Shown here piece by piece: positions 1 to 8,291 of a DNA stretch of 64,000 nt. The position numbers and the translations under genes are program-made. The stretch lies in NCBI GenBank assembly GCA_963578825.1, contig CAUZDW010000001.1, forward strand, positions 62,001 to 126,000, given 5' to 3'. The DNA is from JAJDNS01 sp963578825 (GTDB taxonomy: Bacteria > Acidobacteriota > Vicinamibacteria > Fen-336). The notes under the pieces are model-generated. The model was given only the letters and a program-made list of their open reading frames with translations, made no database searches and had not been told where the DNA came from. Within the stretch, counting starts at the first letter, position 1; each line of letters opens with the position of its first letter.

Positions 1-726
1 CCGGTGCACCACGTGGCGGGCCATGTGGCGGCCGCGTTTCTCGCCCATGGAGAGGTCCCGCTGCCGGCCGTCGCTCTCGTCGTCTCCGGTGGGCACACCA
101 GCCTCTATCTCGTCCCCGAGCCCGGGACCCACCGCCCCCTGGCGCGAACTCGGGACGACGCGGCGGGTGAAGCTTTCGACAAAGTGGCGAAGCTCCTGGG
201 CCTGGGCTACCCCGGTGGCCCGATCATCGATCGACTCTCGGAGGAGGCCGACGATCGAGCCGTCGAGTTCCCGATCGCACGGATCAAGGACGGCAGCTCC
301 GACTTCTCCTTCAGCGGCATCAAGACCGCCGTGCTTCTCCACGTCCGCAAGAAGGGGATCGCCCCGGTCGAGAACCCGGCGGATGCTCCCGTCGAGGTTC
401 GCGATCTGGTCGCCTCCTTCCAGCGCGGCGTCGTGACGGCGCTCGTGCGCGGCCTCGAGAGAGCCGCCCGGGACCAGAGGCCGGCCAGTCTCATCGTCAC
501 CGGCGGGGTGGCGGCGAACTCGAGGCTGCGACGCGAGGCGGCGGCCGCCGCGGACCGCCTGGGGCTGCCGCTGTTCGTTCCCCCACTGGCGCTCACCACC
601 GACAACGCCGCGATGATCGCCGCGGCAGGCCACGTGAACCTGCACCGCGGCATCCGCGCACGCTGGGACCTGAACGCCGAGCCGAACTTGTTCTTGTCGT
701 CGCCTCGGGACATTGGCGTGTCTTGA
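1..726 (+). CDS. tsaD: TsaD, tRNA threonylcarbamoyladenosine transferase (5' end cut by window edge)
   Basis: Last step of t6A37 synthesis: TsaD transfers the threonylcarbamoyl group from TC-AMP to A37 of ANN-decoding tRNAs, working with TsaB and TsaE in the cytoplasm. The reading frame is open from base 1, so the N-terminal part lies outside the window. Visible family motifs are the metal-binding HHVAGH at the very start, VSGGHTSL, the FSGIKTAV segment and the C-terminal DNAAMIAAAGH (metal and nucleotide binding). The gene ends with TGA at 724-726, and a -35-like TTGACA overlaps the stop. The family is near-universal and essential, so identification is secure; only the start is unknown. Confidence 0.95.
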   Translation, partial: PVHHVAGHVAAAFLAHGEVPLPAVALVVSGGHTSLYLVPEPGTHRPLARTRDDAAGEAFDKVAKLLGLGYPGGPIIDRLSEEADDRAVEFPIARIKDGSSDFSFSGIKTAVLLHVRKKGIAPVENPADAPVEVRDLVASFQRGVVTALVRGLERAARDQRPASLIVTGGVAANSRLRREAAAAADRLGLPLFVPPLALTTDNAAMIAAAGHVNLHRGIRARWDLNAEPNLFLSSPRDIGVS

Positions 727-752
727 CAAGTGCGCAAACCCTGATCTAACGT
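723..752 (+). promoter_or_regulatory. Predicted sigma70-type promoter for the 759 gene
   Basis: A perfect TTGACA (723-728) is followed after 18 bases by TAACGT (747-752), which fits the TAnnnT pattern seen at other promoters in this window. The expected start of transcription (about 6-7 bases downstream) coincides with the ATG at 759, so a transcript from here would be leaderless or nearly so. A second ATG at 789 has a GGGGAGG element in front of it. Prediction from sequence only. Confidence 0.5.
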
Positions 753-758
753 GAAAAA

Positions 759-1052
759 ATGTCAAGCGTGGCGGGGAGGTGGGATCGGATGAGCGCCAAA
801 CGGGTTGCCCTCTCGAACTTCTACCGGGAGGAATTCCTCCGGCACATCGAGCACCTCCAGGCCAGTGGCATCCTGGATGACGACGAGGGCGGCAGCGAGG
901 CGGTGAGCCGGGCCCGGCAGGCGTTCCTCACACGGCTCGATGACGTGTGCGATCTCGCCAGCTTCCCCGCCGTGGCGAAGACGCTGCTTCAGAACTTCGA
1001 CTCTCTCTCCCGGCTGAGCCGACTCGACCCGAAGAGCCGGCAGCAGAATTGA
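759..1052 (+). CDS. Small hypothetical protein
   Basis: I do not recognise a family. The 97-residue product is charged, helical-looking and has no cysteine pair, signal peptide or membrane segment. The start is ambiguous: ATG 759 lies right after a -10-like box with no ribosome-binding site, while in-frame ATG 789 (87 residues) is preceded by GGGGAGG at 9 bases. The stop TGA (1050-1052) overlaps the TTG start of the glycerate kinase gene (TTGA), which suggests translational coupling. It is probably co-transcribed with that kinase, but this does not reveal a function. Confidence 0.55.
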   Translation: MSSVAGRWDRMSAKRVALSNFYREEFLRHIEHLQASGILDDDEGGSEAVSRARQAFLTRLDDVCDLASFPAVAKTLLQNFDSLSRLSRLDPKSRQQN

Positions 1053-2410
1053 GCCGGCGCCGGGGCCGCTCTGGGCTGCGCCGCGCGGCGCGGGCCATCC
1101 TCAGGGAAGCCCTGGCGGCTGCCGATCCCGCGAGTCTCGTCGAGGCCCGTCTGCGGGTCCGCCCACGCTCGATCGAAGCGGCCGGGACACGATTTGGCGT
1201 GGGGCCCGGCCGCATCGTCCTCGTGGCCGCCGGCAAGGCGGCGGTGCCCATGGCCCGTGCCGCCGAGCGGGCTCTCGGAGACCGCCTGTCCGAAGGAGTC
1301 GCCGTCACGAACGCGACGAGCGTCGCTCTCGAGCGCGTGCGCGTCCTGACAGCCAGCCATCCCGTTCCGGACGCCCGAGGCCTGGCGGCGGCCCTGGAGG
1401 TCGAGGAGCTGGCCCGGGGGTTGGGCCGGGAGGACGTCCTCCTGGTCCTGCTGTCCGGCGGGGCCTCGGCGCTTCTTCCTGCGCCGGGGGAAGGCCTCAC
1501 GCTCGACGACAAGCAGCGGACGACCGAGGTGCTCCTGCGCGGCGGTGCGGCCATCCAGGACCTGAACGCCGTGCGCAAGCACCTCTCCAGGCTCAAGGGC
1601 GGCGGTCTCGCGAGAGCCGCCGCACCTGGGCGGGTCGTCGCCCTGGTTCTCTCGGACGTCGTCGGCGACGATCTGTCGTCCATCGCATCGGGACCGACCG
1701 TGCCCGACCCAACCACCTTCGACGACGCGCTCGCCGTCCTCGAGCGCCATGGACTGCTGGACCGGGTGCCCCGGGCGGTGCGGGCCCGGCTTCAGGCGGG
1801 ATCCCGCGGCGAGGTGCCTGAGACGCCGAAACCCGGCGACCGCATCTTCCGGCGCACCGCCACCCAGGTGGTGGGCAGCAACGCCCTGAGCATCGCGGCA
1901 GCGGCCAGGGAAGCCCGCCGCCAGGGTCTGCGGCCCGTGGTGCTGACGACCTCCCTCGAGGGAGAGGCCCGCGAAGCGGCGCGGGTGCTGGTGGCGATCC
2001 TTCGCGAGAGCGTGGAGACCGGCCGTCCTGCCCCGGCGCCCGTGTGCCTCCTTGCCGGGGGCGAAACGACGGTGAGAGTGCAGGGGGCCGGCCAGGGTGG
2101 GCGCAATCAGGAGATGGCCGTGGCCGCGGCCGAGAAGCTGGCCGGATTCCCGGCGCCGGCGGTGGTGGCGGCCATGGGAACCGACGGGATCGACGGCGCG
2201 AGCGACGCTGCTGGCGGGGTGGTGGACGACCTGACGACCGCTCGGGCGGCGGCCCTGGGGCTTGCGCCTCCTGCCGCGTTCCTGGCGTCGAACGACACCC
2301 GCAACTTCCTCGGTCCCCTGGGAGATCTGATCCTCACAGGACCCACGGGCACCAACGTCTGCGACGTCACGGTGCTGCTGGCTGGCCGCTTCCCGGGCCG
2401 GAGGCTATAA
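1049..2410 (+). CDS. Glycerate 2-kinase, MOFRL family (GckA/GlxK2-type)
   Basis: Phosphorylates D-glycerate to 2-phosphoglycerate, feeding serine or glyoxylate catabolism into glycolysis. The roughly 450-residue product matches the usual length of the DUF4147/MOFRL class. Visible signatures include the early VAAGKAAVPMA, LLSGGASALL, the DLNAVRKHLSRLKGGGLA stretch, LSDVVGDDLSSIASGPTVPD, and the C-terminal MOFRL part with LAGGETTV, GGRNQEMA and GTDGIDG. I place the start at TTG 1049, which overlaps the preceding stop; the open frame runs back to 947, but that extra N-terminus is arginine-rich and unlike the family. The stop codon (2408-2410) lies inside a TATAAT box that probably serves grpE. 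Confidence 0.88.
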   Translation: MSRRRGRSGLRRAARAILREALAAADPASLVEARLRVRPRSIEAAGTRFGVGPGRIVLVAAGKAAVPMARAAERALGDRLSEGVAVTNATSVALERVRVLTASHPVPDARGLAAALEVEELARGLGREDVLLVLLSGGASALLPAPGEGLTLDDKQRTTEVLLRGGAAIQDLNAVRKHLSRLKGGGLARAAAPGRVVALVLSDVVGDDLSSIASGPTVPDPTTFDDALAVLERHGLLDRVPRAVRARLQAGSRGEVPETPKPGDRIFRRTATQVVGSNALSIAAAAREARRQGLRPVVLTTSLEGEAREAARVLVAILRESVETGRPAPAPVCLLAGGETTVRVQGAGQGGRNQEMAVAAAEKLAGFPAPAVVAAMGTDGIDGASDAAGGVVDDLTTARAAALGLAPPAAFLASNDTRNFLGPLGDLILTGPTGTNVCDVTVLLAGRFPGRRL

Positions 2411-2411
2411 T
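2406..2411 (+). promoter_or_regulatory. Predicted -10 box for grpE
   Basis: A perfect TATAAT inside the 3' end of the glycerate kinase gene, in the context GGCTATAATGCC, nearly the same as the one at 41313 upstream of the TPR gene. No good -35 is visible. Transcription would start near 2418, leaving about 30 bases before the TTG at 2449 and about 120 before the GTG at 2539. Confidence 0.45.
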
Positions 2412-2538
2412 GCCCCGCAGCGTCTGTCACGCTTCAAGGGGCTCTGTCTTGAGCTAGGGCCCCGTCGACGATCCCGACGGGAAGAAAAGCGACGAGGACG
2501 GAGCCGCCACGGAGACGCCGGGGCGGGGTGTCGAGGCC

Positions 2539-3153
2539 GTGCTCCAGCAGCCCGAAGACGTGGGCGAGGCGGGGCTCCTCGAACGGCGGGCGCGTCTTGC
2601 CGAGGACCGGCTGGCCGAGGTTCTGGCCGCCTACCGCCAGATCAAGACCGAGAACGAGGGGTTTCGTGAACGTGTCACACGCGACGTCGAGCGGCGCTTC
2701 GACGAGCGACACGAGAGGCTGCTCCTCCGTTTCATCGACATCCTCGACAACCTCGACCGGGCCCTCGAGTCCGCCGAGCAGACTTCCGCCGGGAACCCCC
2801 TGGTCGAGGGGCTGATCCTGGTCCGGACCCAGCTTCTCCAGACCCTCCAGAAAGAGGGGTTGGAGCGCATCCCCGTCCTCGGGCTCCCCTTCAACCCGGC
2901 CTTCAGCGAGGCGGTGGGAACTCAGCCGGTGAGCGAGCCGGAGCACGACCACGTGGTCGTCAAGGAGCCCCTCCGGGGCTATCGGCTGAACGGCCGAGTC
3001 GCCCGTGCGTCCCACGTCTTCGTCGGACAGTACGACGAGACCGCCTCCACCCCCGACCAGCCCGCTGCCTCGGCAGCGGCCGCCGAGGACCCGAGCGACC
3101 TCATCGGGGCGGACGAGGCCGGCGCGACCGACGAGGACCCCGCAGACTCCTAG
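2539..3153 (+). CDS. grpE: GrpE, nucleotide exchange factor for DnaK
   Basis: GrpE dimers release ADP from DnaK in the heat-shock chaperone cycle. The product shows the long charged helix (about residues 15-75), the RFIDILDNLDRALE segment typical of the family, and the beta domain ending in GYRLNGRVARASHVFV, followed by a 40-residue acidic Ala/Asp-rich tail. Start choice is uncertain. GTG 2539 is the first usable start after an in-frame TAG at 2455, yet the 27 codons between them encode an acidic segment (DDPDGKKSDEDG) typical of GrpE N-termini, and a TTG with upstream AAGGGG sits two codons before the TAG at 2449. No dnaK or dnaJ is adjacent. The stop is shared with the convergent gene in CTAG. 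Confidence 0.88.
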   Translation: MLQQPEDVGEAGLLERRARLAEDRLAEVLAAYRQIKTENEGFRERVTRDVERRFDERHERLLLRFIDILDNLDRALESAEQTSAGNPLVEGLILVRTQLLQTLQKEGLERIPVLGLPFNPAFSEAVGTQPVSEPEHDHVVVKEPLRGYRLNGRVARASHVFVGQYDETASTPDQPAASAAAAEDPSDLIGADEAGATDEDPADS

Positions 3154-4109
3154 CTTTTCACGATCCGCCGTCTCCAGTCCTCGAGAAGATCGTCGAGAGT
3201 CTGCTCGAGGGGGATGCGCGGTGCCCAGCCGGTGTCGGCCTGCAGCTTCGAGGGATCGCCGACGAGGACGGGGACGTCCGAGGGCCGGAGCCTCTTCGGG
3301 TCCACCTTCACCTCCACACGCACGCTGGAGCAGGCGAGGAGCATGTCGAGCATCTCCTGAATGCGCCGGCCACGCCCCGAGCAGACGTTGTAGACCTCTC
3401 CCCCTCGGCCCTCCTCGAGAAGAGCCCAGTAGGAGCGCACGACGTCTCGGACGTCGGTGTAGTCGCGCACCGCCTCCAGGTTCCCCACGCTCAGGACCGG
3501 AGGGCGGAGCCCGGCCTCGATCTCGGCGATCTGTCGGGCGAACGAGCTTTCGGCGAAGGTCTCCCCACGGCCAGGACCTGTGTGGGGGAAGGTGCGGCTG
3601 AGCACGACCTTCATTCTCCCCGCCGGCCCGTAGAGCTGCGCGAGCGCGGCCTGCGCCACCTTGCTCACCGCGTACGGAGAGCTGGGCCTGAGCGGGGCCG
3701 TCTCGCGGAGAGGAACCTCCGAAGGATCGACCATACCGTACTCCTCGGCGCTGCCCACCACGAGAACGTCCGGACGCAGGCCGCGGCTCCGGACCGCGTC
3801 CAGGAGGTTCACCAGGCCCAGCACGTTGACGCGCAGCGTGGCTCCCGGCTCGATCCAGGAGCGGTGGACGCTGGACTGGCCCGCCAGGTGGACGATTCTG
3901 TCCGGGGCCACCTCGTCGACGACCCTCTCCGCCGCCGCCGGATCGTTGAGATCCGCCTCGACACTCGTGATGTCTCCGGTGGGGCCCCGGGCAATGCTGG
4001 TCTGGGGTCGCGCCGTCCCGAAGACGGCGGCGTCGGGCAGCTCGCTCCTCAGGAACTCGACGAGATGGGCGGCCACGAACCCGCCTGCGCCGGTGACCAG
4101 GACCCTCAT
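3150..4109 (-). CDS. NAD(P)-dependent sugar epimerase/reductase, GDP-4-keto-6-deoxymannose reductase-like
   Basis: An extended short-chain dehydrogenase of 319 residues. It begins MRVLVTGAGGFVAAHL (Rossmann GxxGxxG) and has the catalytic pieces VVGSAEEYG and YAVSKVAQ (YxxxK). The later RDYTDVRDVVRSYWALL is typical of the RMD/GMD branch, which makes GDP-rhamnose, GDP-fucose or related precursors for surface polysaccharide. The ATG overlaps the lptD stop (ATGA), so it is the third gene of a fabI-lptD-reductase operon, consistent with envelope glycan supply. The exact substrate cannot be read from sequence; a UDP- or dTDP-sugar enzyme is possible. Confidence 0.8.
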   Translation of the reverse strand: MRVLVTGAGGFVAAHLVEFLRSELPDAAVFGTARPQTSIARGPTGDITSVEADLNDPAAAERVVDEVAPDRIVHLAGQSSVHRSWIEPGATLRVNVLGLVNLLDAVRSRGLRPDVLVVGSAEEYGMVDPSEVPLRETAPLRPSSPYAVSKVAQAALAQLYGPAGRMKVVLSRTFPHTGPGRGETFAESSFARQIAEIEAGLRPPVLSVGNLEAVRDYTDVRDVVRSYWALLEEGRGGEVYNVCSGRGRRIQEMLDMLLACSSVRVEVKVDPKRLRPSDVPVLVGDPSKLQADTGWAPRIPLEQTLDDLLEDWRRRIVKS

Positions 4110-6412
4110 CGGCGCCCCGAGAAGCCCTGCCCGCCGCTCAAGGCGTCGCCGCCGAGGAAGCTGCCCATCGAGCCGATGTTGGCCAGCTCGATGTTGAACC
4201 GCCACTGGGCCTCGTCGCGACCGTTGTAGTTGTAGCGGTTGTGCTCGACGACGAGGGCACAGCATTGGACCTGATACCGGAGCCGTGCGGCGAGATTCCA
4301 GAGGATCTTTCTCTTGAGGTCGTAGCTGGCCGCGCCGTCCACGAACAGCCGGTCGCGGAAGACCTCGAAGCCGGCGGCGCCACGCAGGGACTCGGACCCG
4401 ACGATGCGCTCTTCGGGATCCTCCGACAGCCGCACCGACCGGGCCCAGCCCCCGTTGACGTTGAACCGGGCCGCTCTCCAGTTGCCGTACGTGCTGGTCC
4501 GCCGGATCTGCTTGAAGTTGACGTCGTACTCGACCTGGAAGGTGACGGAGAAATTGCGCGACGGCTTGAAGTTCAGCCGGGACAGGAGAGGCGAGAGATG
4601 CTCGGGCTTCTGCCCCGGGCCGAAGGCGGAGGAGGAGTAGTTGGGGTCGAAGTTGCTCTGGCCGTCCGCGATCTGCACGTAGTAGGTCTGCATCAGTCGC
4701 CAGGTCAGGAACTCGTAGGGCACGGGCTTGCCACCGCCCCCGGGGGCCCGCCGCTTGGCGAAGAAGCGCTGAACGAGAGCGAAGCGAATCTGGTTGGTGC
4801 CCAGGTAGTAGTCCTGGCCGTCGAACTTCGGGATCGAGTTGAACTCGTCCACCCTTGTGCGGTACGTCCAGGTGAGCTCGGGCCCGATCGTGTGCTTGAA
4901 GCGGTCGGAGTAGCCGAGGCCCGGTGTGGAGAAGACCCGGGAGAAGATGGGTCCGCGCACCCCCACCGTGGCCTCCCAGAACTTCCGATTGAGAGGGTCC
5001 CCGAAGAGGCCGCTCTCCGCGTCCTCATTGACGGTGTTGGTCACCCCGTATCGTGTGAAGCGGTAGCCCACCTGGGGGTTGACTTCGAGAAAGCTGAGGC
5101 GGAGGGGACGGGAGAGGGCCGGCGCGAAGTCGTACCGGCCCCACGTGTCGGCCTTCTCCTTCGTGCCCCACTCCAGGCGCTCGGCAGCCGCATTGAGGCC
5201 GAACACGACCCCGCCCCATCCGACCTGCCGGGGGAAGCGGCGCAGGACGAGGCTGGGCTGGTGGCCGTTGACGCGGTTGCGGTCCTCTCCGAAGAAGGTC
5301 GTCTTCCGGTCGGCTCGCAGGCTGAGGGTGGCCAGCCGAAGGTCCTTGTCGAGGCTTCCCGTCCAGCGCTGGGTCCGGTTGGTGATCCGATTGAAGCTCT
5401 CCTGGAAGCGCGAGTTGAAGAGGAGATTGCTGAACTGCCGCACCCGAACCTTGGCCTTGACGTCGCCCGGGAGCTGCTGGACCGCGTTCCAGTCGACGTC
5501 CCAGTCCAGCTCCTTCGAGTCGTTGACCCGGATCACGTACGTGCGAAAGAAACCGCGAGAAGGCCTCCGGCTCATGAACCGCAGCTCGTGGCCGAAGCCG
5601 TTGCCGATCTTCGAGTAGTAGTCGGTGTAGAAGGTCTGATCCCAGCTGCGTCCCATGGCCCAGAAGAAGCCCGTGCCCGTGTTGAAGCCGCGGGTCGACG
5701 AGTAGCCAAAGTGGGGAAAGAGAACGCCGGTCGTGCGCCCGTCGCTGCTGATGGGGTAGTACACGTAGGGAAGATAGAAGACAGGCAGTGATTTCACCTT
5801 GAAGAGCGCGTTCTTCAGGATGATCTTGTCGTCGACATGGATGCGCGCGCTGGACGCGGTGAAGGACCAGCGCGGGTTCGGCTGGGCACAGGAGCTAAAG
5901 TGGCCGCCCTCGACGCGATACAGGCCGTCCTCGACCCGCTCGACCTTGCGTCCCTCGACGAACACACCGGGTTCGACGTAGCCGATCGCGTTCTCGAGAA
6001 AGCCCCGGCCCGACTGGTCCATCTCGAGACGGTCGCCGGCAAGGCGCTCTTCGCTACGGAGGAAGACCACGTTCCCCTCGGCGATGATTCGATGGGATTT
6101 CGAGCCGTCGGGCTCCTCGGTCTCGAAGATGTCGGCCCGGTCAGCCTGGATGCGGATCTCGCCCATCCGGAGGTCGACGAAGCCCCGGGCCTCGAACTGA
6201 CCCTTCTTCACCTGCTCGTACGACTCCGCCCGAATGCGCAGCTCCCCGGGCGGAGGCGCGTCGCGATCGACTGGCGCAGGGGCCTCCACGGCCGGGGCGG
6301 CCGGGCGATCGCTGCGTGGACGACGAGGCTCTTCCTGGGTCAGGGCCAGGGCCTCGGTCCCGGACAGGACGACGAGGACGGCGGCGATCAGGAGGCGAGC
6401 GAGCGACGACAC
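4106..6412 (-). CDS. lptD: LptD, outer-membrane LPS assembly protein
   Basis: LptD is the outer-membrane beta-barrel that inserts LPS into the outer leaflet with LptE. I start at GTG 6412 because it follows GGAGG by four bases and opens a good signal peptide (LIAAVLVVLSGTEALA) before the mature protein. Residues of about 45-140 form the OstA/LptA-like periplasmic domain (repeats such as GFVDLRMGEIRIQADRA and IIAEGNVVFL); the rest is a barrel rich in alternating aromatic strands, beginning with the conserved LPYVYYPISS region. At 768 residues it has the usual length. It lies 20 bases after fabI and overlaps the following reductase by ATGA. Its presence indicates a diderm with an LPS-type outer membrane. 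Confidence 0.88.
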   Translation of the reverse strand: MSSLARLLIAAVLVVLSGTEALALTQEEPRRPRSDRPAAPAVEAPAPVDRDAPPPGELRIRAESYEQVKKGQFEARGFVDLRMGEIRIQADRADIFETEEPDGSKSHRIIAEGNVVFLRSEERLAGDRLEMDQSGRGFLENAIGYVEPGVFVEGRKVERVEDGLYRVEGGHFSSCAQPNPRWSFTASSARIHVDDKIILKNALFKVKSLPVFYLPYVYYPISSDGRTTGVLFPHFGYSSTRGFNTGTGFFWAMGRSWDQTFYTDYYSKIGNGFGHELRFMSRRPSRGFFRTYVIRVNDSKELDWDVDWNAVQQLPGDVKAKVRVRQFSNLLFNSRFQESFNRITNRTQRWTGSLDKDLRLATLSLRADRKTTFFGEDRNRVNGHQPSLVLRRFPRQVGWGGVVFGLNAAAERLEWGTKEKADTWGRYDFAPALSRPLRLSFLEVNPQVGYRFTRYGVTNTVNEDAESGLFGDPLNRKFWEATVGVRGPIFSRVFSTPGLGYSDRFKHTIGPELTWTYRTRVDEFNSIPKFDGQDYYLGTNQIRFALVQRFFAKRRAPGGGGKPVPYEFLTWRLMQTYYVQIADGQSNFDPNYSSSAFGPGQKPEHLSPLLSRLNFKPSRNFSVTFQVEYDVNFKQIRRTSTYGNWRAARFNVNGGWARSVRLSEDPEERIVGSESLRGAAGFEVFRDRLFVDGAASYDLKRKILWNLAARLRYQVQCCALVVEHNRYNYNGRDEAQWRFNIELANIGSMGSFLGGDALSGGQGFSGRR

Positions 6413-6432
6413 GGACCCTCCGCGCCTGCGGC

Positions 6433-7212
6433 CTATACGACGGCCGCCATGCCCATCACGTGGAACCCGCCATCCACGTGGATCACCTCCCCGGTGATCC
6501 CCCGTGAGAGAGGGGAAAGGAGGAAGAGGGCGGCGTCGCCCACCTCGCTCTGCTCGGTGTTCTTGCGCAGAGGAGCGTGGGTGCGGTGGTACTCGAGCAT
6601 CTTCGACAGACCATGCACCCCCGAGGCGGCGAGCGTCTTGATCGGCCCTGCCGACAGGGCGTTCACGCGGATTCCCCGCGGTCCGAGGTCCGCGGCCAGG
6701 TAGCGGACGGACATCTCGAGGGCGGCCTTGGCAACACCCATTACGTTGTAGTGAGGCACGACCCGCTCGCCCCCGAGATAGCTGAGTGTCACCATGCTGC
6801 CCTCGCGCCCCTCCATGAGCGGGGCGGTCTCCCGGGCCAGCGCCGTGAACGAGTAGGAGGAGATGTCCTGGGCGACACGATAGCCCTCTCTCGAGGTGCC
6901 CAGGAACTCGCCGTCGAGCTCCTCCCGCAGTGCGAAGGCCACGGCGTGCACGACGAAGTCGAGCCCGCCGAACTCCTTGCCGACGCTCTCGGCCACGGCC
7001 TTGAGATCCTCGTCGCGAGAGACGTCGCAGGGCAAGATCAGGGGATCCGTCAGCTCCTCGCTCAGCTTGCGCACGTTCCTTTCGAGCCTCTCGCTCTGGT
7101 GCGTGAGCGCCAGCCGAGCGCCCTCGCGATGAGCGGCCTGGGCGATGCCCCAGGCGATGGAGCGCTTGTTGGCCACACCCAGAACCAGCCCGCGCTTGCC
7201 CTCCAGCAGCAT
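6433..7212 (-). CDS. fabI: FabI, enoyl-ACP reductase (NADH)
   Basis: Reduces trans-2-enoyl-ACP, the last step of each round of type II fatty acid synthesis. The 259-residue product has the FabI variant of the SDR fold: GVANKRSIAWGIA near the N-terminus, the Y-x6-K active site visible as SYLGGERVVPHYNVMGVAKAAL split into catalytic Tyr and Lys, and a C-terminal region with ITGEVIHVDGG. GGAGGAAACAG precedes the ATG. It is probably the first gene of an operon with lptD, a logical link between lipid supply and LPS export. This protein class is the triclosan target. Confidence 0.94.
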   Translation of the reverse strand: MLLEGKRGLVLGVANKRSIAWGIAQAAHREGARLALTHQSERLERNVRKLSEELTDPLILPCDVSRDEDLKAVAESVGKEFGGLDFVVHAVAFALREELDGEFLGTSREGYRVAQDISSYSFTALARETAPLMEGREGSMVTLSYLGGERVVPHYNVMGVAKAALEMSVRYLAADLGPRGIRVNALSAGPIKTLAASGVHGLSKMLEYHRTHAPLRKNTEQSEVGDAALFLLSPLSRGITGEVIHVDGGFHVMGMAAVV

Positions 7213-7313
7213 TCTGTTTCCTCCGGAACCGAGGCACTATATCACCATGATAAGGTCCTCCCTTGGACGTGGCATAGTCGTCTGCGGTGGTCGCGCGTGA
7301 CGAGGAGGCTCGT

Positions 7314-8291
7314 GTGGGGAGGAGCGGCTGGCCGATCACCTTCGCCGATGTTCTGGAGGCACGAGAAAGGCTCAGCCCGCACCTCGAGCCCACGCCGCTG
7401 CGCTCGTACCCCGTTCTCGACCGGGCGACCGGCGTCCGAGTCCTGGTCAAGCACGAGAACTTCCAACCCACGGGTGCGTTCAAGGTTCGAAACGCTCTGT
7501 CTGCGCTCACGTTGCTCTCGCCCGAGAGTCGGAGCCGAGGGGTGGTCGCCGCCAGCCGGGGCAATCACGGGCTGGGCCTCGCCTGGGCGGGCCAGCGCCT
7601 CGAGGTGCCGGTCACCGTCTGTGTGCCCCTGGGAAACAACCCGGAGAAGAACTCCGCCATTCGGGCCCTGGGAGCACGGCTCGTCGAAGAAGGCCAGGAC
7701 TACGACGAGTCCACCGCCGTCGCCGATCGACTGGTCAGCCAGGAAGGGCTTCACCTCGTCCACGGGACGAACGACGCGACGATCATCGCCGGGGCAGGCA
7801 CGATCGCCCTGGAGATTCTCGAGGAGCACCCGGGTGTCGACGCTCTCGTCGTGTCGGTGGGCGGAGGCTCCCAGGCGGTGGGCAGCCTCACCACGGCCCG
7901 GGGACTCCACTCGGAGATCAAGGTCTACGCCGTCCAGGCGGCGGGAGCCTCGGCCATCCACGACGCCTGGCACCGGGGCGAGCCCGTGTCGCTTCCCGCG
8001 GCGCGCACCTTCGCCGAGGGCCTCGCCACGCGCAACACCTACCCCCTCACCTTCGACGCGCTGCGAGAGGGCCTCGAGGGGTTCGTGACCGTCACCGACG
8101 AGGCCATCGCCGATTCGGTCCGTCTCGTGCTGTCCTCCACCCACACCCTGATCGAGGGCGCCGGCGCGGCCGGTCTCGCAGGCCTTCTCGAGCTTCGCGA
8201 GAAGCTCGCGGGCACGACGGTCGCGATCATCCTCTCCGGCGCCAACATCGACGCCGACACCCTGCGCCGTATCCTGGTGAAGGAGATCTAG
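7314..8291 (+). CDS. PLP-dependent threonine/serine dehydratase (IlvA/TdcB-like)
   Basis: Fold type II PLP enzyme that probably deaminates threonine (or serine) to the 2-oxo acid. Evidence: KHENFQPTGAFKVRNA with the PLP lysine, SRGNHGLGLAWAG, the glycine-rich VVSVGGGSQAVGSL phosphate-binding loop and a C-terminal LSGANID. No C-terminal ACT domain follows, so it resembles the catabolic TdcB or SR/TDH-like short forms. I prefer GTG 7314, which has AGGAGG at five bases. GTG 7287 is also in frame and lies eight bases after CATAGT (7273-7278), so a longer leaderless form is possible. The stop codon shares CTAG with ispH on the other strand. Confidence 0.85.
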   Translation: MGRSGWPITFADVLEARERLSPHLEPTPLRSYPVLDRATGVRVLVKHENFQPTGAFKVRNALSALTLLSPESRSRGVVAASRGNHGLGLAWAGQRLEVPVTVCVPLGNNPEKNSAIRALGARLVEEGQDYDESTAVADRLVSQEGLHLVHGTNDATIIAGAGTIALEILEEHPGVDALVVSVGGGSQAVGSLTTARGLHSEIKVYAVQAAGASAIHDAWHRGEPVSLPAARTFAEGLATRNTYPLTFDALREGLEGFVTVTDEAIADSVRLVLSSTHTLIEGAGAAGLAGLLELREKLAGTTVAIILSGANIDADTLRRILVKEI

